Source: Pantoea phytobeneficialis
GTDB lineage: Bacteria > Pseudomonadota > Gammaproteobacteria > Enterobacterales > Enterobacteriaceae
Direction: 5' to 3'
Length of the DNA stretch: 64,000 bases
NCBI RefSeq assembly: GCF_009728735.1
Contig: NZ_CP024636.1
Coordinates: 2,949,723 to 3,013,722 of the forward strand
The stretch's first letter is position 1. Each line of letters opens with the position of its first letter. The position numbers and the translations under genes are program-made. Below the pieces are notes generated by a model. It made no database searches and was not told where the DNA came from. It saw nothing but the letters and a program-made list of their open reading frames with translations. Shown here piece by piece: positions 54,330 through 64,000 of this stretch.

Positions 54330-55853
54330 TTACTCCTCTTGCAGAATCAGGTTCCAGCCGGTCACTTCATTCCAGTAGCTTTGCTCGCGCTCCAGATCCA
54401 ACTGCACCAATGTATTCTGGCTAAAGTAGCCAGACGGGAAGGTGAGCGTCCAGTGACCGTCATCGGTGGACAATTTCAGCGAATCCGGACGCGTGGTCGC
54501 CTGGCGCTGATTGTTCAGCAGGGTGCCGAGACGCAGCAGGAAAACCAACGGTAAGAATTGCTTCTTTTTAAACAGGGTGAAGCGCGGCATCTCATCCATC
54601 TTCACCGCTTTACGATGGAAGCGTACCAGCATCGCCAGCAGCATCTGTTGATCCTGGTTAAAGCCCGGCATGTTGGTGTTTTGCAGGATATAGGCCGAAT
54701 GGCGCTGCATACCGCTATGGTTAATGGTCAGCCCGACTTCATGCAGCAGCGCCGCCCATTTCAGCAGGGCAGAAAGCTGCGGGTTAGCCAGTTTGGGATT
54801 CTGATCGAGCCATTGCAGATAAAGTTGTTCGGTGGTTTCCAACACGCGGCGAGCCTGATCGCTGTCGATAGCGTAGTGGTTTGCCAGACTCTGGGCGGTG
54901 CGGCTACGAATGTCCTGATGACGGAAGCGACCTTCCATTTCATACAGCACGCCTTCGCGCAGCGCACCATCCGACAGACGCAGCTCGCGGATGGCCAGCG
55001 CATCAAACACGCCACACAAAATCGCCAGGCCCGGAACAAACACCACTTTGCGCTCTTCGGACAAGCCCGGCAGGCTGAGTGCAGCAAAGGATTTGTGCTT
55101 GATCACCTCGCTGTACAACTGGTCCAGCCGTTCCGGGGTAATCAGTTTCTCTTTCTCGCCCATCGCCAGCAGCACTTCGCAGGCCGCTTTGATGGTTCCT
55201 GATGCGCCCAGCGCATACTGCCAGCCATGCAGGCGATATTGCCACGACAGGGTTTCCAGCTTCTGTGCTGCTGCCAGACGGGCGCGACGAAAGTTTTCCG
55301 GCGAGATTTCCCCTTTCGGGAAGTAGAGCTGGGCAAAGCTGACGCAACCCATTCGGCGGCTTTCCACCAGTTGTGGCTCAAAATCTTCGCCAATCACCAG
55401 CTCAGTCGAACCACCGCCGATATCAATGACCAGCTTACGACCTTTCTCCGGCTGGGTGTGCTCCACACCCATAAAGATCAGACGTGCTTCCTCATTCCCG
55501 GAGATCACCTCAATCGGGTATGGAATGACGTCGGCCGCGCGTTGCAAAAACTCTTCCGCATTGATGGCCTGACGCAGCGTATGCGTCCCGACGATGGTTA
55601 CGTTGGCTGGACTGAATCCCTGTAAACGCTCGGCAAATAACGCCAGGCAATTCAGCCCGCGTTGAATGGCTTCTTCGCTCAGCCGATTTTGTGCATCCAG
55701 CCCATCGGCCAGATGCACGCGTTGCTTGAGGCGTCCCAACACCTGCATGGCGCCATCCACCACACGGGCAATCACCATATGGAAACTGTTGGAGCCAAGG
55801 TCGATGGCCGCAAACTCCTGAGGCTTTGGCGTACTCTTATGGGATATTGGCAT
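54330..55853 (-). CDS. ppx: Exopolyphosphatase Ppx
   Basis: 507-residue enzyme that degrades polyphosphate and, in the related GppA branch, pppGpp. [16 protein letters not shown] and [14 protein letters not shown] are the phosphate motifs of the ASKHA fold. The HD-like C-terminal domain has [22 protein letters not shown]. It lies 5 bp downstream of ppk in the same operon, as in E. coli. Confidence 0.96.
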   Translation of the reverse strand: MPISHKSTPKPQEFAAIDLGSNSFHMVIARVVDGAMQVLGRLKQRVHLADGLDAQNRLSEEAIQRGLNCLALFAERLQGFSPANVTIVGTHTLRQAINAEEFLQRAADVIPYPIEVISGNEEARLIFMGVEHTQPEKGRKLVIDIGGGSTELVIGEDFEPQLVESRRMGCVSFAQLYFPKGEISPENFRRARLAAAQKLETLSWQYRLHGWQYALGASGTIKAACEVLLAMGEKEKLITPERLDQLYSEVIKHKSFAALSLPGLSEERKVVFVPGLAILCGVFDALAIRELRLSDGALREGVLYEMEGRFRHQDIRSRTAQSLANHYAIDSDQARRVLETTEQLYLQWLDQNPKLANPQLSALLKWAALLHEVGLTINHSGMQRHSAYILQNTNMPGFNQDQQMLLAMLVRFHRKAVKMDEMPRFTLFKKKQFLPLVFLLRLGTLLNNQRQATTRPDSLKLSTDDGHWTLTFPSGYFSQNTLVQLDLEREQSYWNEVTGWNLILQEE

Positions 55854-55858
55854 AGGAA

Positions 55859-57919
55859 TTATTCAGGTTGTTCCAGTTGCTTGATGTAATCGTAAATCGC
55901 CAGTTGCGAGCGCACTTTTCTGCGGTTGCCGCGCGGCACATAACGGTTACTCAGTTCTTTGTCCACGATACGGGCTTTAACTGTATCGCTAAACAGGATG
56001 GCGATGATATCCAGCACGCGCTGTTTCAGACGCGGGTCGAGGATCGACACGGCCACTTCAATACGGTAATCGATGTTACGTGTCATCCAATCCGCAGAGG
56101 AGAGGAACACTTTTTTATCGCCGCCGCTTTCGAAAATATAGACGCGGTCATGCTCAAGGTAGCGGTCAACGATGCTAATCACGCGAATATTTTCGCTGAT
56201 ACCCGGTAAATCGGGGATCAGCGAGCACATGCCGCGTACCAGCAGGTTCACTTTCACCCCCGCCGCTGAAGCAGCATACAACCGATCCACCAACCCGTTA
56301 TCTACCAGGTTATTAATTTTCAGCGTAATGCCCGCTGGAATTCCCTGCTGCACGTTGGCAATTTCGTTATCAATCAATTGATAAAGCATATTGCGCGAAT
56401 TTTGCGGTGAAACCATCAAATGGTCGAAACTCACCGGGCGATAAGGGTTTTCAATAAAGTTAAACACCCGACGCACTTCGTTGGTGATACGAGCATCCGC
56501 CGTCAGCAAAGAGTAGTCAGTATAAAGGCGCGCGGTCTTCTCGTTAAAGTTACCGGTGCCGATATGCGCGTAGCGCACAATCTCTTCCCCTTCGCGACGC
56601 GAAATCAGGAACAGCTTGGCGTGAATTTTCAGACCCGGCGCAGAGAAGATAACGTGGACGCCAGCTTCGGTCAGACGCTTGGCCCAGTGGATGTTGGCTT
56701 CTTCATCGAAACGCGCCTGTAACTCCACCACCACCGTCACTTTTTTGCCGTTGTAGGCGGCGTGGATCATCGCATCCATGATGCGTGAGTTCTTGGCTAC
56801 TCGGTAGATGTTGATTTTGATCGCCAGCACGCTCGGGTCGAAAGACGCCTGACGCAGCAGTTCCAGCACATGCTCAAAGGTATGATACGGATAGTAGAGC
56901 AGCACATCGCGGTTACGAATCGCATCAAAGCCGTTGCGGAAGCCATCAAAACCGATGTGACGGATCTGCGGCAACGGGCGATTTTCCAGATTGCTTTTGC
57001 CCTCATTCGGGAAGCTAATAAAATCTTTAAAGTTGTGGTAACGGCCACCCGGCACCACCGAATCGTAGTTGGAGATGGAAAGTTTATGGCGCAGCATCTC
57101 CACCATTTCATCTGGCATATCCCGTTGATACACGAAGCGCACCGGCTCCGCATTCAGACGCTGCTTCAGGCTGGAAGACATCAGTTCCAGCAGGCTGGAT
57201 TCCATCTCCGTGACCAGATCGTACTCAGCATCACGCGTCATCTTCATCGAATAGGCGTTCAGCGCATCATAGTCGTAGAAGCCTTTAAAGATATCATCAA
57301 GGCAATAACGCAGGATATTATCCAACAGGATCATCGGTTTACGACGACGTGGCGACTCAGCAGGCAGGTTAACGAAGCGTGGCACTTTATCGGACGGAAT
57401 CTCCAGCAGTGCGTAGCGTTTATCGTCCCCACGAATAATTTCTACCGCCAGGTAGGTGTAATCATCTTTCAGGAATTCGATTAAGTCGGTGTCGTGATTG
57501 ACCAGAATTGGCGTGATGTGCTGACGCAGTTGATGCTTGAAATAGTAACGTAACCATACCTGCTGGTTGGGTGACAGTTGGCGTTCGTTAATCAGGAAGA
57601 TCTGATTACGCGCCATTTCCAGCAGCAGATCGTTATACAGCGCATCAAATTCCTGGTCAGACTTCAGTACCCGTTGTTGAATCTTCTTCAGCAGGTGGCG
57701 TGGCGTGCTGGGTGAACCTTGTTCTTCCCCAATCAGAATGCGGCGTTTTAAATCGGCAAAGCGAACTTTATAAAATTCATCAAGGTTGTTCGAATAGATC
57801 CCGAGGAAACGCATACGTTCAATCAGCGGATTACTTTTGTCCGCTGCTTCCTGTAACACGCGTTCGTTGAACGATAACCAGCTTAATTCTTTTTCTATAT
57901 ACAGCTTTTCCTGACCCAT
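55859..57919 (-). CDS. ppk: Polyphosphate kinase Ppk1
   Basis: 686-residue enzyme that polymerises the terminal phosphate of ATP. N-terminal domain [17 protein letters not shown] and catalytic regions with [44 protein letters not shown] (phospho-histidine neighbourhood) and [23 protein letters not shown]. It is divergent from the pst-like operon, which points to coordinated phosphate metabolism. No Pho box was found in the 182-bp intergenic region. Confidence 0.96.
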   Translation of the reverse strand: MGQEKLYIEKELSWLSFNERVLQEAADKSNPLIERMRFLGIYSNNLDEFYKVRFADLKRRILIGEEQGSPSTPRHLLKKIQQRVLKSDQEFDALYNDLLLEMARNQIFLINERQLSPNQQVWLRYYFKHQLRQHITPILVNHDTDLIEFLKDDYTYLAVEIIRGDDKRYALLEIPSDKVPRFVNLPAESPRRRKPMILLDNILRYCLDDIFKGFYDYDALNAYSMKMTRDAEYDLVTEMESSLLELMSSSLKQRLNAEPVRFVYQRDMPDEMVEMLRHKLSISNYDSVVPGGRYHNFKDFISFPNEGKSNLENRPLPQIRHIGFDGFRNGFDAIRNRDVLLYYPYHTFEHVLELLRQASFDPSVLAIKINIYRVAKNSRIMDAMIHAAYNGKKVTVVVELQARFDEEANIHWAKRLTEAGVHVIFSAPGLKIHAKLFLISRREGEEIVRYAHIGTGNFNEKTARLYTDYSLLTADARITNEVRRVFNFIENPYRPVSFDHLMVSPQNSRNMLYQLIDNEIANVQQGIPAGITLKINNLVDNGLVDRLYAASAAGVKVNLLVRGMCSLIPDLPGISENIRVISIVDRYLEHDRVYIFESGGDKKVFLSSADWMTRNIDYRIEVAVSILDPRLKQRVLDIIAILFSDTVKARIVDKELSNRYVPRGNRRKVRSQLAIYDYIKQLEQPE

Positions 57920-58101
57920 TCTGACTCCGTGATGCTGTTGCTGGACGGGATGCCCGGCGAAAAGGCGCGATTGCGCTGTTTCGCACAGTCTCCCTCACCA
58001 TTATGGCGAGAGTATGGCAGGCTTGTCCAACGCCAACAGTTGTCTTATCAATCAGCTACGGGCAACATAGCGGCTTGTCTACGAGCCTAACCCTGATCTG
58101 C

Positions 58102-60183
58102 ATGAGCATAACAAGCATTCCCGTCCACTTTAGCGATAACCGCCGCCGTGCCATTGACCGGTGGGTTAAGCGTATCGTCACCGCTTGCGGTGTGGGAATT
58201 CTGCTATTGATGTTACTGCTGTTCTTCTGGTTAATCTGGGTCGTATTACCCCTTTTTAGCACGCCAGGTGTGCAGGTGGTTGCCAGTCAACAGCTGTGGG
58301 ACAAAGCCCCGGTGTTGGCGATGGGCAGTGATGGGCCGCTTGGTTGGCGTATCAGCCGTAACGAAGCACGTTTTATTCCGCTGGATGGACAACCTGCCGG
58401 ACCTGCGCTGGCGTTGCAGGGCAAACCGGATGGGGTAGCGCAGAGCGCCGACCATCACAGCCTGCTGCTGAATATGCAGGGCGATCTACTGCTGATGCAG
58501 CCGGTTAACGGCGAATGGCGCTTTCCACTCGGCGATCGTCCGTTACATCTTCCCCAGGGGGCGGTGTCGCACATGGCGCTGGCTACGCTCACGGACAACC
58601 AATGGCGGATTGCAGCGCAAACCGCTGCCGGAATTGTTCTCCTGACACTGGATAACTCAAACCGCGTTGGTCAAATTCTTCTGCCGCAGCAGCAGGCCGA
58701 TCGCCTGTTGCTCTCACCCGATGGCAGCGTGCTGTATACCAGCGAAGGCCGCCTGTTGCGCGTCTGGCAAGTCAGCGCGGATGGTGCGCAATTGCGCGAA
58801 ACGCAAACCCTGACGGAGAAACCGCAAAGCCTGCATCTGTTGGCTGGGGGGCGTACCTTATTGATTCAGGATACGCGCGGCGTCAGCCAGTGGTTTGCCA
58901 TTGCCGGGCCGCAGGGGCCGCGTTTACAGGAAATACGCACCTTCAATGCCAGCGCGGGCGCGAGCTTAATTGTCACTGAGTCCCAGCGCCGCGTATTCGC
59001 CACCCTGAATGCGGCAGGCGAGGTTAGCTTGTTTGCCAGCAAACAGCCGGGACCGATTGTCACCCGCAAACTGGCTCCCGGCGTTCAGGCGGCTGCGTTC
59101 TCTCCACGCGGTGACACGCTGCTGCTGGAGCGGGCAGGGCAATGGCAGCGTCTGCGCCTCGACGATCCCTGGCCGGATTTTAGTTGGCGTAATTTGTGGC
59201 AAAAAATCTGGTATGAAAACTACCCGCGGCCCGATTGGGTGTGGCAATCCACCGCCGCAGGGGACAGCTATCAGGCGAAGTTTAGTCTGATGCCGCTGGT
59301 GATTGGCACGTTGAAAGCGGCCAGCCTGGCGCTGCTGTTTGCCACGCCGCTGGCGCTGGCAGCGGCGATGTATACCGCATGGTTTATGACGCCGGGTTTG
59401 CGTCGTTGGGTCAAGCCGGGCATTGAGATGATGGGGGCGCTGCCGAGCGTGGTCATCGGTTTGATTGCCGGGATCTGGCTGGCACCACACATCAGCAATG
59501 CGTTGATTGGCGTGCTGTTGCTGCCACTGGTGCTGGCAGCGACCTTGCTGTTATGTGGCCTGTTAAGCCCGCGTTTGCCCGCACGCTGGCGTCAGCCGGG
59601 CTACGAAGTGTTGTTATTGCTGCCGATATTGCTGGCCGTCACCCTGTTTACGCTGTGGCTACCCACTTACATCTGGCCAAATATCGGGGAGCGTCTGGCC
59701 CATTATGAGCAACGGAACCTACTGGTGGCCGCGCTGGCGATGGGATTCGCGCTGGTGCCGCTGATCTTTACCTTAGCGGAAGATGCCTTGTTCAGTGTGC
59801 CGCTCTCACTGGGGCAAGGGTCGCTGGCATTGGGGGCGACACCGTGGCAAACCCTGACGCGCGTGGTGCTGCCGGGGGCTTCAGCGGGTATTTTTGCCGC
59901 ATTGATGATCGGTTTTGGTCGGGCGTTGGGTGAAACCATGATCGTCCTGATGGCGACCGGCAATACGCCGGTGAGCGAAGGTGGCTTGTTTGCCGGGCTG
60001 CGCGCGTTGTCAGCCAATATCGCCATTGAGATGCCGGAGGCGGCGGCAGGGAGCGCCCATTATCGTATCTTGTTCCTTAGCGCGCTGATTCTGCTGATTT
60101 TTACCCTGATCATTAACACGGTGGCGGAGGTCATTCGTCAGCGTCTGCGCCAGCGTTTCAGCCAGCATGAGGGGCAGGGATGA
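58102..60183 (+). CDS. Phosphate ABC permease PstC-like, with large N-terminal domain
   Basis: 693-residue protein. One N-terminal membrane segment (about 25-51) is followed by an extramembrane domain of about 340 residues with WD-like repeat character (LLLSPDGSVLYTSEGRLLRVWQVSADG), then a permease domain of about 300 residues with six segments. Permease motifs include PSVVIGLIAGIWLAP and GFGRALGETMIVLMATGN, which match PstC. E. coli PstC has about 319 residues, so the extra domain is the distinguishing feature of this YstC-type subfamily. The start at 58102 is the family start by hydropathy, with a weak ribosome site; an ATG 99 bp upstream is open too. It overlaps the pstA-like gene by four bases. 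Confidence 0.85.
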   Translation: MSITSIPVHFSDNRRRAIDRWVKRIVTACGVGILLLMLLLFFWLIWVVLPLFSTPGVQVVASQQLWDKAPVLAMGSDGPLGWRISRNEARFIPLDGQPAGPALALQGKPDGVAQSADHHSLLLNMQGDLLLMQPVNGEWRFPLGDRPLHLPQGAVSHMALATLTDNQWRIAAQTAAGIVLLTLDNSNRVGQILLPQQQADRLLLSPDGSVLYTSEGRLLRVWQVSADGAQLRETQTLTEKPQSLHLLAGGRTLLIQDTRGVSQWFAIAGPQGPRLQEIRTFNASAGASLIVTESQRRVFATLNAAGEVSLFASKQPGPIVTRKLAPGVQAAAFSPRGDTLLLERAGQWQRLRLDDPWPDFSWRNLWQKIWYENYPRPDWVWQSTAAGDSYQAKFSLMPLVIGTLKAASLALLFATPLALAAAMYTAWFMTPGLRRWVKPGIEMMGALPSVVIGLIAGIWLAPHISNALIGVLLLPLVLAATLLLCGLLSPRLPARWRQPGYEVLLLLPILLAVTLFTLWLPTYIWPNIGERLAHYEQRNLLVAALAMGFALVPLIFTLAEDALFSVPLSLGQGSLALGATPWQTLTRVVLPGASAGIFAALMIGFGRALGETMIVLMATGNTPVSEGGLFAGLRALSANIAIEMPEAAAGSAHYRILFLSALILLIFTLIINTVAEVIRQRLRQRFSQHEGQG

Positions 60184-61778
60184 AGGCGATGCGCCAAAAT
60201 GATCGCTGGCGCTGGCTCACCGCCGGAGCGGTGGCCGTCTGCCTGTTGGCTTTTACCTTGCTGATTGGGCTGCTGGCCTGGCAGGGTATGCGCGCCTTCT
60301 GGCCCCAGCCGGTCGATCTATATCAGCTCCAGCCACCCGATGGTGAACCGGTGAAGCTGCTGGGCGAGACAGTGCAGCGCCAGCAGCATGGCAGCGGCTG
60401 GCGTTATGTGGTGAAAACCGGTAATCGTGATTTTGCTCCGCCTGATTTCCGCGTCATTGACAGCCAAAACCAGGCCGAAATCCGTCAGCCGCCGGATGTA
60501 ATGGTGTTGCAGCGGCGCAGCGGCGGGAATGCTTACGGCTGGTTTATCGAATTGCGTGAAAATAATGAAGTGCTGACGGCGCGCGATCGCGATGCGCTGC
60601 TGCATCAACGTTTAAAAGCGGCACATGAGCAGCTACGTCAGGCGAGCCAGATCCGGCGTATTGATATGGCGCGTCTCAATGCCCAGTTGGAAAACCTGCA
60701 ACAACAGGCGGAAGAGCAGCAACGCAAAGGGGTGTTCAGTGCGCGGCGGCAATCTGAATACGATGCCAACAGCGCCGCGCTGCAACGGCGTTTTAGCGCC
60801 CTGGCTAATCAACTGAGCCAGCTGCAAAGTGAAAGCCAGCGGGATGTGCTGGTGCTGCGCGATGTGCAGGGGCAGGACCATGTGATTCCGTTGGCGCAAA
60901 TTGTCGCGGCCTGGTACCCGAATAGCATGAGCTTCGGCCAGAAAGTGCAACATTTCTTCAGCCAGGTGTGGCAATTCGTCAGCAATAATCCGGCGGCGGG
61001 CGAAAGCGAAAGTGGCGCGCTACCGGCAATTTTTGGCACTGTGCTGATGGTACTGCTGATGTCGGTCATCGTTATGCCGCTTGGCGTGGTGGCGGCACTC
61101 TGGCTGCATGAATATGCCGGACGTAATGCTCTGACCCGGCTGGTACGAATTGCGGTGGTCAATCTGGCGGGTGTGCCATCGATTGTGTACGGCGTGTTTG
61201 GCCTTGGCTTTTTTGTCTGGCTGATTGGCGGCACTATCGACCAATTGTTTTACTCACGCGCACTGCCAAACCCGACATTTGGCACCCCGGGTTTGTTATG
61301 GGCGGCGCTGACGCTGGCGTTGCTGACGTTGCCGGTGGTGATCGTCGCCACCGAGGAAGGATTATCACGCATTCCGGACAGCCTGCGACAGGGATCGCTG
61401 GCGCTGGGAGCCACTCAGGCGGAAACCCTGTGGCGCGTGGTGTTGCCACTGGCAGTGCCAGCGATGTTGACCGGTTTGATTCTGGCGGTCGCGCGTGCAG
61501 CCGGGGAAACCGCCCCATTGATGCTGGTTGGCGTGGTGAAGATGGTGCCGGAACTCCCGGTGGACGCGGTATTTCCGTATTTACATCTTGACCGCAAGTT
61601 TATGCACCTCGGTTTTCAGATTTACGATCTGGCATTTCAAAGCCCGAATATCGACGCTGACCGCCCGCTGGTTTATGCCACCGCTCTGTTGCTGGTGGTA
61701 ATTATCCTGTCGCTCAACCTGCTGGCGATGGTGTTGCGCCACCGCCTGCGCGAGCGTTACCGGCTTATGACGCATTAA
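60180..61778 (+). CDS. Phosphate ABC permease PstA-like, with coiled-coil insertion
   Basis: 532-residue membrane protein. After one membrane segment (about 13-38) comes an insertion of about 240 residues that includes a coiled coil (about 145-215, Gln/Leu/Arg rich: LNAQLENLQQQAEEQQRK). The C-terminal 260 residues form the PstA permease with GALPAIFGTVLMVLLMSV, NLAGVPSIVYGVFGLGFFVW and AVARAAGETAPLML. E. coli PstA has about 296 residues, so the insertion is extra. Overlap ATGA with the pstC-like gene and 12 bp before pstB indicate an operon. A substrate-binding gene (pstS) and phoU are not found in the operon. Confidence 0.85.
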   Translation: MKAMRQNDRWRWLTAGAVAVCLLAFTLLIGLLAWQGMRAFWPQPVDLYQLQPPDGEPVKLLGETVQRQQHGSGWRYVVKTGNRDFAPPDFRVIDSQNQAEIRQPPDVMVLQRRSGGNAYGWFIELRENNEVLTARDRDALLHQRLKAAHEQLRQASQIRRIDMARLNAQLENLQQQAEEQQRKGVFSARRQSEYDANSAALQRRFSALANQLSQLQSESQRDVLVLRDVQGQDHVIPLAQIVAAWYPNSMSFGQKVQHFFSQVWQFVSNNPAAGESESGALPAIFGTVLMVLLMSVIVMPLGVVAALWLHEYAGRNALTRLVRIAVVNLAGVPSIVYGVFGLGFFVWLIGGTIDQLFYSRALPNPTFGTPGLLWAALTLALLTLPVVIVATEEGLSRIPDSLRQGSLALGATQAETLWRVVLPLAVPAMLTGLILAVARAAGETAPLMLVGVVKMVPELPVDAVFPYLHLDRKFMHLGFQIYDLAFQSPNIDADRPLVYATALLLVVIILSLNLLAMVLRHRLRERYRLMTH

Positions 61779-61790
61779 AAGGTTCTCCAC

Positions 61791-62558
61791 ATGACCCCTG
61801 ATTACGACATTGCCCTCAAGGTTAATCAGCTTTCGCTGTGGTATGGCGAGCGCCAGGCGCTGAATAACATTGACCTGCAACTGCCGAAGAACCATATCAC
61901 GGCGCTGATCGGCCCTTCCGGCTGTGGCAAATCGACGTTGCTGCGTTGTTTTAATCGCATGAATGATGTGATTGATGGTAGCCGCATGGAAGGGGAGATT
62001 TGGCTGGGGCAGCATGCCATTATGCAACCGGAGCAGGATCTGGCGGCACTGCGTCGCCGTGTCGGCATGGTGTTTCAGCGACCTAACCCGTTCCCCAAAT
62101 CAATTTATGAAAACGTGGTGTATGGCCTGCGTTTGCAAGGGGTGCGTGACCGCCGGATATTGAATGAAGCCTGCGAACGTGCGCTACGCGCGGCGGCGTT
62201 ATGGAGTGAAGTGAAAGATCAGCTGGGGCAAAACGCGTTAACCCTCTCTACCGGTCAACAGCAACGGTTGGTGATTGCACGCGCGATCGCCATTGAACCG
62301 GAAGTCTTATTGCTGGACGAGCCAACTTCCGCGCTCGATCCCATCTCCACGCTGGTGATTGAAGAATTAATGACGACGCTCAAGCAACATTTCACGCTGG
62401 TGCTGGTAACGCACAACATGCAGCAGGCGGCGCGCGTGTCCGATTACACCGCATTTATGCATAACGGGCAGTTGGTGGAGTTTGATGAGACGGATCGGAT
62501 CTTCACTTCACCGCAAGCGCGGCGTACGGAAGATTACATTACCGGGCGGTTTGGTTGA
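61791..62558 (+). CDS. pstB: Phosphate ABC ATPase PstB-like
   Basis: 255-residue ATPase. Walker [10 protein letters not shown] (41-49), Q-loop VFQRPNPFP, Walker [12 protein letters not shown] and the C-terminal EDYITGRFG of PstB. The ABC signature reads LSTGQQQR (152-159), where LSGGQ is normal: the second signature position is Thr instead of Gly. All other PstB motifs are intact, so it may still be active. Last gene of the pst-like operon. Confidence 0.9.
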   Translation: MTPDYDIALKVNQLSLWYGERQALNNIDLQLPKNHITALIGPSGCGKSTLLRCFNRMNDVIDGSRMEGEIWLGQHAIMQPEQDLAALRRRVGMVFQRPNPFPKSIYENVVYGLRLQGVRDRRILNEACERALRAAALWSEVKDQLGQNALTLSTGQQQRLVIARAIAIEPEVLLLDEPTSALDPISTLVIEELMTTLKQHFTLVLVTHNMQQAARVSDYTAFMHNGQLVEFDETDRIFTSPQARRTEDYITGRFG

Positions 62559-62734
62559 GTGGGAAATTTTGTGTGCTGCCGACCAGATTGACAAAGATTT
62601 TCTCGCTTAGTCACCATTGTTGACTATCCTCTCACGCAACTAAATGGATGCCACGCTTGGTAGCGTGGCCAGGAGATGTTGCGTCGGTCTGCCAGTCGAG
62701 ACGCAACGCTATCGTGAGTAAGGGAAGCAACACG

Positions 62735-64000
62735 ATGAGCAAGGAAAAGCAGTCGGACGATGTGTTCAACAACCCGGTTCTCGGGACTTTTATTGGTGTG
62801 CCCCGTGATACCGCAGGGGCAATGCTCACCCAGGAATTTGCGGTGCGCAGCCCATTACCCTGCATCGTTATTCTGGTGCATGGCGTCAACGATATCGGTG
62901 ACGCCTACGAGACACAGGAGCAGGGGATTGTCGCCGGGCTGAATACCCGGCTGGCGCGCACCGATATGCATCCTCATCAATGGGCGGAGATAAGTGGCTT
63001 AACCGACCTGAACGGTGCTGCACGGCGCGTGATCCACAGTGGACGCTCGCCGGTGATCCCGTTTTACTGGGGATATCGCCCGGTGGACCGCGAGACGTAT
63101 GACAACGACCAGCAGCGTTACCGGGATGAAGTCAAAAAGCTCGGGCTGGAATCGGTGCTGCCGTATGACGCGTTTCAGGAGAATGATCCAAAACGCCTGA
63201 AAAAACTTAACCCGGAAATGCGCGGATTCTGCAACGATAACTACGGTAACGTGCTGGATCTGGCCGTCGCCAAAGGGGGTGGTACTTTTGCCAATGCCAC
63301 CACCTGCATCCCGGATATGCTCGGACCGGGCGCCAACGGCGGCGCGATCTGGATGGCGGGCGTTTACAGCCGCAAGCTGAACGGGGGGGATTATACGCAC
63401 CCGATTTACGGCAATCCGCACCGGATTTATCAGTTCTTTGCGGCGCAGCGGCTGGCGGATTTGATTCTTGAGATTAGAAAAAACCCTAAAACTGAACTTG
63501 ATACCATTAATATCGTTGCGCACAGCCAGGGCACCATTATCACCATGCTGGCCAATATGCTGGTAAGACAGCAGGACCCCCAATATGCAGTGGCTGACTG
63601 CACCATCCTCTGCCATTCCCCTTATTCGCTGGCACCGCGTTTTCTGGAAAACCAGCTCCCGGGCCGCCAGCAGACCGCAAAAGCCCGTCAGGAAACCCTG
63701 TGTAACTTTTGTCGGCTGATGGCGACTAACCCCAAATATGATCCTGCCGGGCGCTATCACCCGGACTTTGTGCAGGCGATGATGAACGACGGTACGCTGG
63801 CGCGCAAACACCAGTGGCACAGCGACCCGCGCTACGGCCGCAACAATTATGGTCGGGTGTACAACTACTTCTGCCCGGACGATGGCATCGTGTCGCTCCA
63901 GAGCGTGCAGGGTTTTGGCTGGCGAGGGATCCCTGACCAGTTAGCCGCCGGGATGGAGAACCTTTACCAGCGGGCGTTTTGCCAGCGCTATACCACCGGA
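62735..64000 (+). CDS. Alpha/beta-hydrolase resembling type VI secretion Tle3 effectors (partial)
   Basis: 422 codons are open to the window end without a stop; the gene continues outside. The N-terminal half has the oxyanion motif LVHGVND (His49) within CIVILVHGVNDIGDAYETQE, and the nucleophile elbow IVAHSQGTI with Ser264. Both are typical of a lipase-like alpha/beta hydrolase. The sequence resembles DUF3274/Tle3 phospholipase effectors delivered by type VI secretion; this is recognition by eye and needs a profile search. GGAAG at 62722-62726 is a possible ribosome site. The 176-bp gap to the pst-like operon holds a GCCACGC/GCGTGGC hairpin (62650-62669). VgrG, adaptor and immunity genes may lie beyond the window. 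Confidence 0.6.
   Translation, partial: MSKEKQSDDVFNNPVLGTFIGVPRDTAGAMLTQEFAVRSPLPCIVILVHGVNDIGDAYETQEQGIVAGLNTRLARTDMHPHQWAEISGLTDLNGAARRVIHSGRSPVIPFYWGYRPVDRETYDNDQQRYRDEVKKLGLESVLPYDAFQENDPKRLKKLNPEMRGFCNDNYGNVLDLAVAKGGGTFANATTCIPDMLGPGANGGAIWMAGVYSRKLNGGDYTHPIYGNPHRIYQFFAAQRLADLILEIRKNPKTELDTINIVAHSQGTIITMLANMLVRQQDPQYAVADCTILCHSPYSLAPRFLENQLPGRQQTAKARQETLCNFCRLMATNPKYDPAGRYHPDFVQAMMNDGTLARKHQWHSDPRYGRNNYGRVYNYFCPDDGIVSLQSVQGFGWRGIPDQLAAGMENLYQRAFCQRYTTG

Noticed and set aside
58020..58050. Possible Pho box upstream of the pst-like operon (TTGTC at 58023 and 58040).
   Set aside because: The two half sites are 17 bp apart, not the 11-bp direct repeat of a Pho box, and the intervening bases do not match.
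62999..63820. Minus-strand open frame of 273 codons near the window end.
   Set aside because: It is antisense to a longer plus-strand frame (62735 to window end) with clear hydrolase motifs, and has no family features of its own.

Overview
The window is chromosomal DNA from a gammaproteobacterium of the order Enterobacterales. Protein sequences and gene order point to the Erwiniaceae (Pantoea/Erwinia type). This is inferred from recognised protein families and synteny; no database search was run.

The backbone follows, in reverse orientation, the Escherichia coli order ppk-ppx-(yfgG)-guaA-guaB-xseA-(yfgJ)-der-bamB-yfgM-hisS-ispG-rodZ-pilW-rlmN-ndk-sseA-sseB-pepB-iscS-iscR-trmJ-suhB-csiE-hcaT-glyA-hmp-glnB-glrR-qseG-glrK-purL. 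Differences from that backbone are the accessory content.

0-7.6 kb: the end of purL; an intergenic region with a complete-looking GlmY small RNA locus (two perfect GlrR sites and overlapping sigma54/sigma70 promoters); the glrK-qseG-glrR-glnB cluster; then hmp (with an NsrR operator) divergent from glyA (with a PurR-like site).

7.7-17.1 kb: an inserted catabolic island. A five-gene Dpp/Opp-type ABC importer lies on the minus strand. Facing away from it are a GntR-family regulator, a creatininase-family amidohydrolase, a ketopantoate-reductase-like enzyme and an SDR dehydrogenase. Two copies of a 12-bp motif sit at the predicted transcription starts of the two divergent units.

17.1-28.8 kb: hcaT, csiE, a ZevAB-like metal export pair, suhB, trmJ, iscR, iscS, pepB, sseB, sseA and ndk. 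The isc operon is reduced to iscR and iscS: iscU, iscA, hscB, hscA, fdx and iscX are absent between iscS and pepB. IscS also lacks its usual C-terminal tail. Three tandem 25-bp repeats occupy the iscR promoter.

28.9-47.2 kb: housekeeping genes (rlmN, pilW, rodZ, ispG, hisS, yfgM, bamB, der, yfgJ, xseA, guaB, guaA). These are interrupted by a membrane PQQ dehydrogenase with a palindromic promoter and by a protealysin/emfourin protease-inhibitor pair.

47.2-64 kb: a second ketopantoate-reductase-like gene, a divergent EamA exporter/LysR pair, a decayed methyltransferase-like pseudogene, DUF3750 and YodC-family genes, an MgtE magnesium transporter, yfgG, a TehB-like methyltransferase, ppx-ppk, a pst-like operon without a PstS gene, and the start of an alpha/beta-hydrolase resembling type VI secretion Tle3 effectors, cut by the window end.

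A REP/REPIN-type palindromic repeat with the core GCGCGATTTATCGCGC recurs about nine times between genes. No tRNA, rRNA, CRISPR array, prophage or insertion sequence was seen.
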